Shown piece after piece: positions 18,564-26,487 of a DNA stretch of 64,000 nucleotides. The DNA is taken from NCBI GenBank assembly GCA_958448555.1, contig CAUDEL010000005.1, positions 1-64,000 of the forward strand, written 5' to 3'. The notes below the pieces were generated by a model that saw only the letters and a list, made by a program, of their open reading frames with translations, ran no database searches and was not told the origin of the DNA. Positions within the stretch are counted from its first letter, which is position 1, and each line of letters starts with the position of its first letter. The translations under genes were made by a program, and so were the position numbers. This stretch comes from Limiplasma sp958448555. GTDB lineage: Bacteria > Bacillota > Clostridia > Christensenellales > Aristaeellaceae.

Positions 18564-20123
18564 ATGAACGACGCTTTCGCGGGCACGGAGATCGTCCGCT
18601 TTTCCCATGTGAGCAAGCAGTACCCCGGCACGCTGGCCAACGACGACGTGAGTCTGTCCATCCGCCGGGGCGAGGTATTCGCGCTGGTGGGCGAAAACGG
18701 CGCGGGCAAATCCACGCTGATGAACCTGCTCTACGGCCTTCAGGCCCCCACGCTGGGCGAGATCTTCATCAAGGGAGAGAAAACAGGCCCTCAGCATAAC
18801 CCCGAAAGCGCCATGCGCATGGGGGTGAGCATGGTGCACCAGCATTTCAAGCTGGTGCCGGGCTTTACGGTGGCGCAGAACATCATGCTTGGGCACGAGC
18901 CAAAGCGCGGCCTGTTTTACGACGAGGCCGCGGCCGCCCGGACGGTCCGCGCGCTCTCGACGGAATACGGCCTGCAGGTGGAGCCCGGCGACGTGGTGCG
19001 CGATTTGAGCGTGGGCATTCAGCAGCGCGTGGAGATCTTAAAGGCGCTGCGCACGGGCGCGGACGTGCTGATTCTGGACGAGCCGACCGCCGTGCTCACG
19101 CCGCAGGAGGCGGAGGAGCTCTTTGAGGTCATCCGCCGCGTGGTAGACGAAAAGAATATGACGGTCATCCTCATCACCCACAAGCTCCCCGAGGTGATGC
19201 GTGTGAGCGACCGCGTGGGCGTGATGAGGCGCGGAAGGCTGGAGAAGGTCATGGAGACGCGCGATACCAGCGAGCGCGAGATCGCCTCGCTGATGGTGGG
19301 GCGCGACGTGATCTTCGGGGATTTGCGCGACAGCCGTGCCGCCGGGGAGGAGCGGCTGGTGATCCGAGGGCTGACGGCCCTGAGCGACCGCGGGCTTGAG
19401 GCGCTTGGCGGGGTAGATCTGTCCGTGCGCGCGGGCGAGGTCGTGGGCGTGTGCGGCGTGGAGGGCAACGGCCAGACGGAGTTGGCCGAGTGCGTGGCGG
19501 GCATGCGGCCCGTGACGGGCGGAAGCGTCGTCCTCTGCGGCCGGGACGTGACCGGCTGCACGCCCGGAAGCATCCGAAGGGCGGGGCTGAGCTACATCCC
19601 CGAGGACCGCATCTCCATGGGCATGGACATCAGGGCCAACGTGGCGGAAAACCTGATCGTCGGCAGGCAGCGCACGCCCGCGCTGAGCCGGTGGGGCATC
19701 CACCTGCGGCGGGGACGGGTGAAAAAGTACGCGCAGGAGCTGGCCCAGGCGTTTGACATCCGCACCGCCGGCGTGGACGCGCCGGCCGGCGACCTCAGCG
19801 GCGGCAACATGCAGAAGGTCGTGCTCGCGCGCGAGTTCTCCTTCGGCTCGCCCGTCCTGCTGGTCTGCCAGCCCACGCGCGGCGTGGACATCGGCGCGAC
19901 GGAATTCATCCACGAGCACATCATCCAAAAGCGCAACCAGGGCTGCGCCGTGCTGCTCATCAGCGCGGACCTGGACGAGCTGTTCCGGCTCAGCGACCGG
20001 CTGGTGACGGTCTATGAGGGCCATGTGACGGGCCGGTTCCTGACGCAGGAGATCACCAAGGAGGAGATCGGCTACTTCATGACGGGCAGCCGGGAGGACG
20101 CAAAGGAGGCGGAGGCGCGGTGA
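18564..20123 (+). CDS. ABC transporter ATP-binding protein (nucleoside/sugar type)
   Basis: ATPase with two fused nucleotide-binding domains (519 residues), as in RbsA, XylG and YufO/NupO transporters. The first domain has Walker A GENGAGKST near residues 43-51, signature LSVGIQQRVEIL and Walker B VLILDEPTAVLTP. The second has the degenerate Walker A GVEGNGQTELAE near residue 297 and signature LSGGNMQKVVLAREFS, followed by CQPTRGVDIGA in the Walker B position. A degenerate second site is normal for the class. It overlaps the first permease gene by four bases. It powers uptake of the ligand of the BMP binding protein. Confidence 0.95.
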   Translation: MNDAFAGTEIVRFSHVSKQYPGTLANDDVSLSIRRGEVFALVGENGAGKSTLMNLLYGLQAPTLGEIFIKGEKTGPQHNPESAMRMGVSMVHQHFKLVPGFTVAQNIMLGHEPKRGLFYDEAAAARTVRALSTEYGLQVEPGDVVRDLSVGIQQRVEILKALRTGADVLILDEPTAVLTPQEAEELFEVIRRVVDEKNMTVILITHKLPEVMRVSDRVGVMRRGRLEKVMETRDTSEREIASLMVGRDVIFGDLRDSRAAGEERLVIRGLTALSDRGLEALGGVDLSVRAGEVVGVCGVEGNGQTELAECVAGMRPVTGGSVVLCGRDVTGCTPGSIRRAGLSYIPEDRISMGMDIRANVAENLIVGRQRTPALSRWGIHLRRGRVKKYAQELAQAFDIRTAGVDAPAGDLSGGNMQKVVLAREFSFGSPVLLVCQPTRGVDIGATEFIHEHIIQKRNQGCAVLLISADLDELFRLSDRLVTVYEGHVTGRFLTQEITKEEIGYFMTGSREDAKEAEAR

Positions 20124-21241
20124 CGGGTTTCATGCAGTCCCTGCGGGCGCTTGTGCGCCTGAAGCCCGCGCAGAGGCTGACGCGGGATTACCTGCTGTCG
20201 CTGCTTGTAGCCGTGGCGCTGGCGCTGGTCGTGGGCGCGGTCATCATGCTTGTGTGCGGACACAACCCCGCCGAGGGCTATGCCGCGCTCGTGGAAGGCG
20301 CGCTGGGCAAGCCACGGGCCGTTGGAAACACGCTGGCCAAGACCGTGACCCTGTGCCTGACGGGCCTGGCGATGAGCCTGGCGGCCAAGGCGGGCGTCTT
20401 TAACGTAGGCGGCGAGGGTCAGCTCTATCTGGGCGCGATGGCGGCGGCCGTGGTGGGCGCGCAGGTCCACGCGCCCGCGTGGCTGGTGACCGTGCTTTCG
20501 CTGCTGGCGGCGATGGCGGCGGGAGGCCTCTACGCGCTCCTGCCGGGCGCGCTGAAGGTCAGGTGGAAGGTGGACGAGGTCATCACCACCATCATGCTCA
20601 ACTCCGTGGCCATCTACTTTTGCAGCTACCTGGCCAACGGCCCGCTCAAGACCGCCGAGCGCGGCATCGCCACCGGCACGGACAGCATCATGGCCGAGGC
20701 GGCCTTCACGCCGCTCATCAAACTGAGCAACCTGACCACCGGCGTATTTTACGCCGCAGCCGTGGCGCTGATCGTGTGGTATGTGATGAGCCGCTCGTCG
20801 GTGGGCTTTGAAATGAAGCTGACGGGCGAAAACGACCGCTTCGCGCGCTACGGCGGCATCCGCACAGGAAGCCTGATGCTCTGGGCCATGGTGTTTAGCG
20901 GCGCGATCTGCGGGCTGGTGGGGATGCTGGAGGTGTTCGGGCTGCACAAGCGGTTTTTGACCACGGTGAGCAACGAGTTTTATTTCGACGGCATGCTCGT
21001 GGCCATGATTATGCGCTACAGCCCCTTCGGCGTCATTGTGATGAGCTTTTTCTTCGCCGTGCTCAGCATCGGCAGCAAGTCCATGGAGCTGAGCGCCGGG
21101 GTGTCCAGTGAGCTGATTTTGATCGTGCAGTCCATCATTATCTTCTTCATGGCGGCGGAGGGCGGCATCCGAAAATCGCTGCGCGAGCGCGCGGCGCTCA
21201 GGCGCGCCCGGGCTGCGGCGCGGGAAGGGGGGCGCGGCTGA
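20120..21241 (+). CDS. ABC transporter permease (YufP-like)
   Basis: Membrane subunit (373 residues, about eight to nine helices) of the nucleoside-type importer. Family hallmarks are GLAMSLAAKAGVFNVGGEGQLYLGA around residues 87-110 and the DEVITTIMLNSVA segment near 150. The GTG start overlaps the TGA of the ATPase gene; a later ATG exists but sits too far from the AAGGAGG site. The downstream permease begins at the last base of this gene. Together the two permeases form the heterodimeric channel. Confidence 0.93.
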   Translation: MTGFMQSLRALVRLKPAQRLTRDYLLSLLVAVALALVVGAVIMLVCGHNPAEGYAALVEGALGKPRAVGNTLAKTVTLCLTGLAMSLAAKAGVFNVGGEGQLYLGAMAAAVVGAQVHAPAWLVTVLSLLAAMAAGGLYALLPGALKVRWKVDEVITTIMLNSVAIYFCSYLANGPLKTAERGIATGTDSIMAEAAFTPLIKLSNLTTGVFYAAAVALIVWYVMSRSSVGFEMKLTGENDRFARYGGIRTGSLMLWAMVFSGAICGLVGMLEVFGLHKRFLTTVSNEFYFDGMLVAMIMRYSPFGVIVMSFFFAVLSIGSKSMELSAGVSSELILIVQSIIIFFMAAEGGIRKSLRERAALRRARAAAREGGRG

Positions 21242-22143
21242 TGGGCGATGTGTTCAACATCCTGCTTTTGCAAAACACGCTGCGCACGGCGACCCCCGTG
21301 GTGCTGGCGGCGCTGGGTTGCCTGATGACCCAGCATGTGAACATCACCAACATCGGCATTGAGGGCATGATGCTGACCGGCGCCTTCTTCGCGGTGCTGG
21401 GCAGCTATTTCGGCGGAAGCTGGGTGGCCGGGCTGGCCTGCGCGCTGGCGGTGGGCCTGTTGCTGGGGCTGTTTTACTATGTCTTTGTCATCAGGTTCGG
21501 AAGCGACGAGTTCATCATCGGCGTGGCGCTCAACATCTTCGCCGGCGGGCTGACGGTCTTTCTCCTGCGCAACATCTTTGACGTCAAGGGCTCCTTTTCC
21601 GACCCCGCGATCGTGCCCCTGCCCACCTTGAACATTCCGCTGATTCAGGACTTGCCCGTGCTGGGCCCGCTGCTCAGCGGCAATACGCTGCTGGTGTATG
21701 TGAGCTGGCTATTGGTGCCCGTGTGCTGGGCCTTTATCTACAAGACGCCCATGGGCTTTCACCTGCGCGCGTCGGGCGAATATCCCGACGCCCTCACGGC
21801 CTGCGGCAAGAGCCCCGCGCGCATGAAGTGCCTGGCCAGCGTGCTCTGCGGCCTGCTCAGCGCGCTTGCGGGCGCGCATCTATCGCTGGGCTACCTGACG
21901 ATGTTCTCCGAGAACATGAGCGCCTCCCGCGGCTACGTGGCGTTCGCCTGTGTCATCTTCGGCCGGGGTAACCCACCCAGGGTGTTTCTGGCGGCGCTTC
22001 TGTTCGGGTTCATCGAGGCGCTGGGACTGCGCATGCAAAAGTACATGCCCAGCGACCTCACCGCCATGGCCCCCTATGTGGTCACGGTGGTGATGATGGT
22101 GGCCGTGGTGATGATGGAACGCAGAAAGCGCCGACGTGCATGA
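21241..22143 (+). CDS. ABC transporter permease (YufQ-like)
   Basis: Second membrane subunit (300 residues, about eight helices) of the nucleoside-type importer. Typical stretches are TPVVLAALGCLMTQHVNITNIG-like sequence near the N-terminus with GIEGMMLTGAFFA, then FRSDEFIIGVALN-type sequence and GAHLSLGYLTMFSENMSASRGY before the C-terminal FGRGNP loop. Its ATG shares a base with the stop of the preceding permease (TGATG). It is the last gene of the operon and converges on the PIG-L fusion gene with only four bases between stops. Confidence 0.93.
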   Translation: MGDVFNILLLQNTLRTATPVVLAALGCLMTQHVNITNIGIEGMMLTGAFFAVLGSYFGGSWVAGLACALAVGLLLGLFYYVFVIRFGSDEFIIGVALNIFAGGLTVFLLRNIFDVKGSFSDPAIVPLPTLNIPLIQDLPVLGPLLSGNTLLVYVSWLLVPVCWAFIYKTPMGFHLRASGEYPDALTACGKSPARMKCLASVLCGLLSALAGAHLSLGYLTMFSENMSASRGYVAFACVIFGRGNPPRVFLAALLFGFIEALGLRMQKYMPSDLTAMAPYVVTVVMMVAVVMMERRKRRRA

Positions 22144-22147
22144 TGGA

Positions 22148-24286
22148 CTATTCCGTCTCGGCGTTTGGGTCGATCAATTCGGAGCGGCCAATGCCCAGAA
22201 GCTCGGTGGTGGTGCGCGGATAGGTGCGCCCGCCGCTGTAGGAGCCGACGCGCGTAATGCGCTGACCCATGAAGGTGAAGGCAGCCGTCTGCCCGCCATC
22301 GAGGTTGATGGCCAGGGAACAGCCGGTCTGACGCATCAGATCGCAGAGCCCCGGGAGGTTTATGCCGGCGCTCTCCTTGCCCATGCGGCCCTCGACCAGT
22401 ACGGCCACATAATGGCCGTTTTCGTACATGCCCACGGCGCAGCGCGGTTCATTGTACACGCCTCGTGCGGACTGGACCACGTAGGGGTTGATATCCTCGC
22501 CGCGAAACAGCCATGGACCGAAGGAAAAGACGTCCACCGCGCCCATCCTGAGATAGTCTGCGGCGGTATGAGCGTTGAAGTCAAACACGTCCCAGTCACC
22601 GTTGGAGAACATGGCCAGGGTGTCGAGATTGGGAAATTTGTCGCGCAGGGTTTTGGGGGCATTGTCATAAAGCACCTCTCCGCCCCGAATGATGATGCCT
22701 ACCGTGAGGCCTCTCCCGTCGCGGTAGGTGTAATAATCCGTGTTCATGCCGAAAACCACCTGGTTTTCGGTGGCGATGCGCGCAGGCTGAACGTGCTGCC
22801 GCTGGGGATCGTCCGGGTCAAAGAGCACGGAGGCGAAGCGGTTGACCGAGGTATCGGCAAATACCTCGGCCTCATACCAGGTGACGGGCCCCTCCTGATC
22901 GAAAAAGCGGTCTATGCGCACCACCAGCGAGGGGGAAGCGTAGAACCAGAGCCCCGCTTCATCATCTGCGAGCACCTGCTCGCCCTCGACGGGATAGCCC
23001 AGCGCATCGCGCTCGCAGGCCAGAGAAGCCGGCCATTCACAGGTAACCTTCGGCCTGGCAAAATCGACATGCTCAGGGGCAGGGGTGGCGTAGGCTGAGT
23101 GGGTGACGCCGCCGGGAACGACGTTTTCAAACAGGTCGTTGCGTTCCACATCCTTGCCCACGGTGGTGTAGGCCAGCCCGAAGAGCGCGCAGCTGTACGG
23201 GCCTTCATCGGTTACGACAAAATCGGTATTCTGTTGCGTCACATGCAGCGCATAGGCGTCCTGCGCCGCCTGCAGGCCTGTGCGCCCGCCCTGGGAGGCC
23301 AGGGGTATGTTCCAGTCCAGCTCCAGCGGGTCGTCGCCGTAAAGATGCAGGTAGAGCTTCTGCACGGTCCACAGGCCATACGCTACGGCGGATTCGCTTT
23401 CCACATCCAGCCGCATGCAGTTCTGCACGCAATACAGCGCGACATCGGCGCATACGCGGTGCGCGCCGTGGCCATACTCGCCGTTTACATCGTGACTGAC
23501 AACCACGTCGGGCCGGTAGTGGCGGATTTGCTCCATGACAAAGGCGCGCGCCTGGGTTTTGGGCCATTTCTTGTAGCCTTCCGCCAGAGAGCGGGAATAG
23601 CCGTCATAGAAAGGACCGATCACCGGATAGCTGTGCACGCCCATCTCCCACAGACCGTTGAGCAGCTCGCTCATGCGGGTGGTGTTGGAATCGGTCATGT
23701 AGACAACCACGGTCTTTTTGCCCTGCTCCACGGTATAGGTGGGCAGCAGGCCGCCAAAGTAGATCAGCTCGTCGTCAGGATGCGCGGCCAGCACCAGCAG
23801 ATCGGCCTTTTCCGGCGTGGGCTCCCACACCTGCACCCAGGAGGGCAAATCGCCCTCCCCCAGCACGAACAGCTCGTTGATGCGCAGGGGCTGTGCCCGG
23901 TCAAAGCGGGTCCACAGCCTGAAATGCCGTACGCCGCCCAGCGCCGCGCAGGTATGCATGAAACGGGTGTCGCCCTGCGCAAGCGTCGTCCACCCGTCCT
24001 CCGTGGGCACCTGGATACACCATGCGTCGGGCATGGTGGCAAAGCACACATAGAGATAGTCCGCCGGAGGGCCCTCGCTGACGCTGAATTCGATCCATGC
24101 CTCGCGGCGTTCCCGCCCGGACCAGCGGGTGGTGTAGCGGCGGTCGGTGAGGTATGAGACGGTGCCGCCCCCGGAGGTCCTGATATCAAAGGCTTCGGTG
24201 ATGTCCGCGGCCTCCGAGGCCAGGGCGCAGGAGGCGGCCGAAAGCAGGAGGCAAAGCAGCAGCGAAAGAAAGAGCGCTTTTTTCAT
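22148..24286 (-). CDS. Exported PIG-L deacetylase fused to phosphodiester glycosidase domain
   Basis: A 712-residue exported protein with two catalytic-looking domains. After a signal peptide (KKALFLSLLLCLLLSAAS), residues about 30-150 look like a carbohydrate-binding beta-sandwich of the discoidin kind. Residues about 155-380 are a PIG-L/LmbE deacetylase with the zinc motif AAHPDDELIYFGG near 164 and the second motif HGAHRVCAD near 270, so the metal ligands are kept. Residues about 480-712 match the NAGPA phosphodiester-alpha-GlcNAcase family, with NLDGGQTAAFTFMG near 657. PIG-L enzymes remove N-acetyl groups from GlcNAc conjugates and NAGPA domains cleave GlcNAc-phosphodiesters, so both halves point to an envelope or host glycan. 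It follows a DUF6273 gene by seven bases and is probably cotranscribed with it. Confidence 0.85.
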   Translation of the reverse strand: MKKALFLSLLLCLLLSAASCALASEAADITEAFDIRTSGGGTVSYLTDRRYTTRWSGRERREAWIEFSVSEGPPADYLYVCFATMPDAWCIQVPTEDGWTTLAQGDTRFMHTCAALGGVRHFRLWTRFDRAQPLRINELFVLGEGDLPSWVQVWEPTPEKADLLVLAAHPDDELIYFGGLLPTYTVEQGKKTVVVYMTDSNTTRMSELLNGLWEMGVHSYPVIGPFYDGYSRSLAEGYKKWPKTQARAFVMEQIRHYRPDVVVSHDVNGEYGHGAHRVCADVALYCVQNCMRLDVESESAVAYGLWTVQKLYLHLYGDDPLELDWNIPLASQGGRTGLQAAQDAYALHVTQQNTDFVVTDEGPYSCALFGLAYTTVGKDVERNDLFENVVPGGVTHSAYATPAPEHVDFARPKVTCEWPASLACERDALGYPVEGEQVLADDEAGLWFYASPSLVVRIDRFFDQEGPVTWYEAEVFADTSVNRFASVLFDPDDPQRQHVQPARIATENQVVFGMNTDYYTYRDGRGLTVGIIIRGGEVLYDNAPKTLRDKFPNLDTLAMFSNGDWDVFDFNAHTAADYLRMGAVDVFSFGPWLFRGEDINPYVVQSARGVYNEPRCAVGMYENGHYVAVLVEGRMGKESAGINLPGLCDLMRQTGCSLAINLDGGQTAAFTFMGQRITRVGSYSGGRTYPRTTTELLGIGRSELIDPNAETE

Positions 24287-24293
24287 GCGGCGT

Positions 24294-24998
24294 TCACCTC
24301 AGCAGGCGGTAGGGATCGGCCGCCGTCCCGCTGCCGCCCGTGACCTCAAGACCCGCCAAAGACAGCCGCACGGCGGGGCGCACGCCCTCGTTCATCACCA
24401 CACAGCGGATATAGCCCAACCGCCCGTCCACCTTGGTGCAGCGCGTGCCATAGGCCTTGGTCGCGGATTGCGAGCGGGTCCAGTAGGGCGAGGAGCCGTT
24501 GGAGTACTTAAACAGCCCGTTGGCCAGCGCGTAAGGCGTTCCGTAGCCCTGACGCGCCTTGTTGCTGCCAAAGCCGTAGTCGCGGTTTTTGAGGTCCTCG
24601 CCCGTGGGCAGGAACAGATAGCCCAGTTCATCGCTGAAGGACAGGAGGGCCTTTTCCACCGGCGTGAACCATTCGTCCAGCTTTTCATCGTGCAGCAGCG
24701 CATAGAGCTCCGTGCGGTTCCACTGCCCTCCAAAGTCCTCGTATTGTTCGTCATCCTCATGGACGCGATGGTTAAAAAGAATGTATTCGCTGTAGAGATA
24801 TGCTTCATCCTCCCCGACAGACAACACGCGCCAGAGGATGTCGCGCACGCCGCCGTCCTCGTCCTGCGGGCAGCGCCCCAGGGTCACATAGACATATCCC
24901 GCATCCGGGTCATACCCGCGCAGCTCCAGCGCGTGGGACAGGGCGGGCCAAAGCGTCAGCATCAAAATAGCAAGAAGAAGAAGCGCCTTTCTTTTCAT
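24294..24998 (-). CDS. Exported DUF6273-like protein
   Basis: A 234-residue protein with a signal peptide (KRKALLLLAILMLTLWPALSHA) and a mature part resembling DUF6273 domains: an early WRVLSV strand, FGGQWNRTELYALLHDE in the middle, LGYLFLPTGEDLKN, and a closing GVRPAVRLSLAGLEV. These domains are common in Firmicutes surface proteins and related to formylglycine-enzyme-like folds; their role is unknown. The ATG is chosen because GGAGG lies eight bases upstream; an earlier ATG would itself contain the ribosome site. The gene is the upstream partner of the PIG-L/glycosidase fusion. Confidence 0.7.
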   Translation of the reverse strand: MKRKALLLLAILMLTLWPALSHALELRGYDPDAGYVYVTLGRCPQDEDGGVRDILWRVLSVGEDEAYLYSEYILFNHRVHEDDEQYEDFGGQWNRTELYALLHDEKLDEWFTPVEKALLSFSDELGYLFLPTGEDLKNRDYGFGSNKARQGYGTPYALANGLFKYSNGSSPYWTRSQSATKAYGTRCTKVDGRLGYIRCVVMNEGVRPAVRLSLAGLEVTGGSGTAADPYRLLR

Positions 24999-25051
24999 CA
25001 AAAACACCTCCATAATACAAAAATGGAAATTTGATCTATAACGGAAATAAT

Positions 25052-25078
25052 GCTATAGTAATTGCTAATATAAGTCAA
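25052..25078 (-). promoter_or_regulatory. Possible promoter of DUF6273/PIG-L operon
   Basis: Leftward TTGACT and TATAGC are separated by 15 bases in an AT-rich patch that is otherwise rare in this chromosome. The spacer is short, so the exact hexamers are uncertain. Confidence 0.4.
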
Positions 25079-25150
25079 TTCGGCAATTTGGATTTTTATT
25101 GTTTTTTCTTAACAACCTTATGAGCGGACGCGGACAGGTATTCCGAAAAA

Positions 25151-25190
25151 CAAAAAAAGGCGGGTCCGGCCCTTTTGGACCGAACCCGCG
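25151..25190 (-). terminator. Terminator of DUF1015 operon
   Basis: Leftward stem with arms GCGGGT and ACCCGC plus inner CGG/CCG pairing and one mismatch, followed on the minus strand by TTTTTTTG. Confidence 0.8.
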
Positions 25191-25199
25191 GCAAATGGT

Positions 25200-26459
25200 C
25201 TACAGCCGCCGACATTCGAGGTAATAGCGCTTCTCGTTGGCGGAACCGAGTGAGAAGGTCTTTCTGGGCAGGGCGCCCTCCGAGAGAATGGTGGGGAACA
25301 GGCGGTCCCGGTCCGGCGGAGGGAGAAGGAAGCCCACGGCGCCCTCGCCGGCTACGAGGCTGCGCACGGTGTCCTCGCCGTGCACATAGTCCAGCCGCGC
25401 TCCGGGATGGGAGACGAGCCACTGGTCCAAAAATGCCTGCAACGTGCCCACGGCCAGCTTATAGGGCGAGCCCTCCACGCTGAGGACGACCTCTTTGCCC
25501 TCGTAGACCACGGTGATCTCCTGCGCCTGAGGCCCTCCGGCCAGGCTCGCGCCCTTCCCTGCGGCGAAGGCGGCGATGTCGTTGAGCAGATCGTCGCCGT
25601 CGCAGCCCAAGAGCACGCGATGAATGGGCTCCATGCGCAGCGCGTCGTCATGGATGTTCTCCAGCTCCACCATGGCAAAGCGCGCGGGATGGGTTACGGT
25701 CTGTTCGGGCGTCAGGCCGGGCTTGATCTCCTCCCAGCAGGCCTTGGCGGCGGCGAGGCTGTGGTTTCCGTCGCCGACCGCGAACAGGAGCGGATTGTCG
25801 GGGTCCAGCCGGGCGCGCAGGCGGTCCAGCGCATCATAGACGGCGGCGATGTCCGCGGGAGCGGTCACGGCGTAGCCGGTCAGGTGTCCGCCGCCCATCA
25901 TCAGCGGGAAGTCGTAGAGCCGGTCCAGCTCGTCGTGCCTGTGGAACAGCGGCTCAACGATGCTGTGCATGGGATCGTCCACCAGAAGCAGCACATGGCT
26001 GGTCTCCAGCGCCGCGCCGCGCCGGACCGTCATGCGGGGCGGGACGCGCTCGGCGATGGTCTCCTCCGAGGCGCGCACTAGGGAGCGGCTGCCCCTGGCG
26101 GGATCGTAACACTCCAGATCCAGCAGCGCCACCAGTCCCACGCGCGCGCCGCTGGAGGTGTTGCGCTCCACGAGCACGAAGCCGTTGGACACGGCGGGGG
26201 CGAGCACGCCGCGGGCGAGATCGTCGCGCATGGCCTGGTGGATGCGCGAAATGCGCTGCGGCGCCTCATCCAGATAGCACTCGGGCAAAATCAAATCCAG
26301 CGTCGAGGGATGGCCGCCTACCAGCAGACGCACATTCTCCCAGTATTTGGGCTGCGAGGTGAACTGGTCGCAGGCGACACAGGCCCATTCGGTCAGGCTG
26401 GAGCGGTCGGCGGGGATGAGCAGCTCGCCGGGATAGAGCACGACATTGGCGTCCGGCAT
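25200..26459 (-). CDS. DUF1015 family protein
   Basis: A 419-residue cytoplasmic protein of the DUF1015 family, sometimes found near phosphoglycerate dehydrogenase and serine pathway genes but without a firmly established activity. The diagnostic GDGNHSLAAAKACWEE segment is near residues 235-250, and the C-terminal ParB-like part (YVHGEDTVRSLV, GFLLPPP) is also seen. The start ATG has AAGGAGG nine bases upstream. It is the third gene of a leftward set after the zinc-finger protein and the pseudo-sortase, with 28 bases to the latter, and ends at a good terminator. Function is not assigned. Confidence 0.88.
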   Translation of the reverse strand: MPDANVVLYPGELLIPADRSSLTEWACVACDQFTSQPKYWENVRLLVGGHPSTLDLILPECYLDEAPQRISRIHQAMRDDLARGVLAPAVSNGFVLVERNTSSGARVGLVALLDLECYDPARGSRSLVRASEETIAERVPPRMTVRRGAALETSHVLLLVDDPMHSIVEPLFHRHDELDRLYDFPLMMGGGHLTGYAVTAPADIAAVYDALDRLRARLDPDNPLLFAVGDGNHSLAAAKACWEEIKPGLTPEQTVTHPARFAMVELENIHDDALRMEPIHRVLLGCDGDDLLNDIAAFAAGKGASLAGGPQAQEITVVYEGKEVVLSVEGSPYKLAVGTLQAFLDQWLVSHPGARLDYVHGEDTVRSLVAGEGAVGFLLPPPDRDRLFPTILSEGALPRKTFSLGSANEKRYYLECRRL

Positions 26460-26487
26460 GGGGAAAAACCTCCTTAAATAATGCAAA

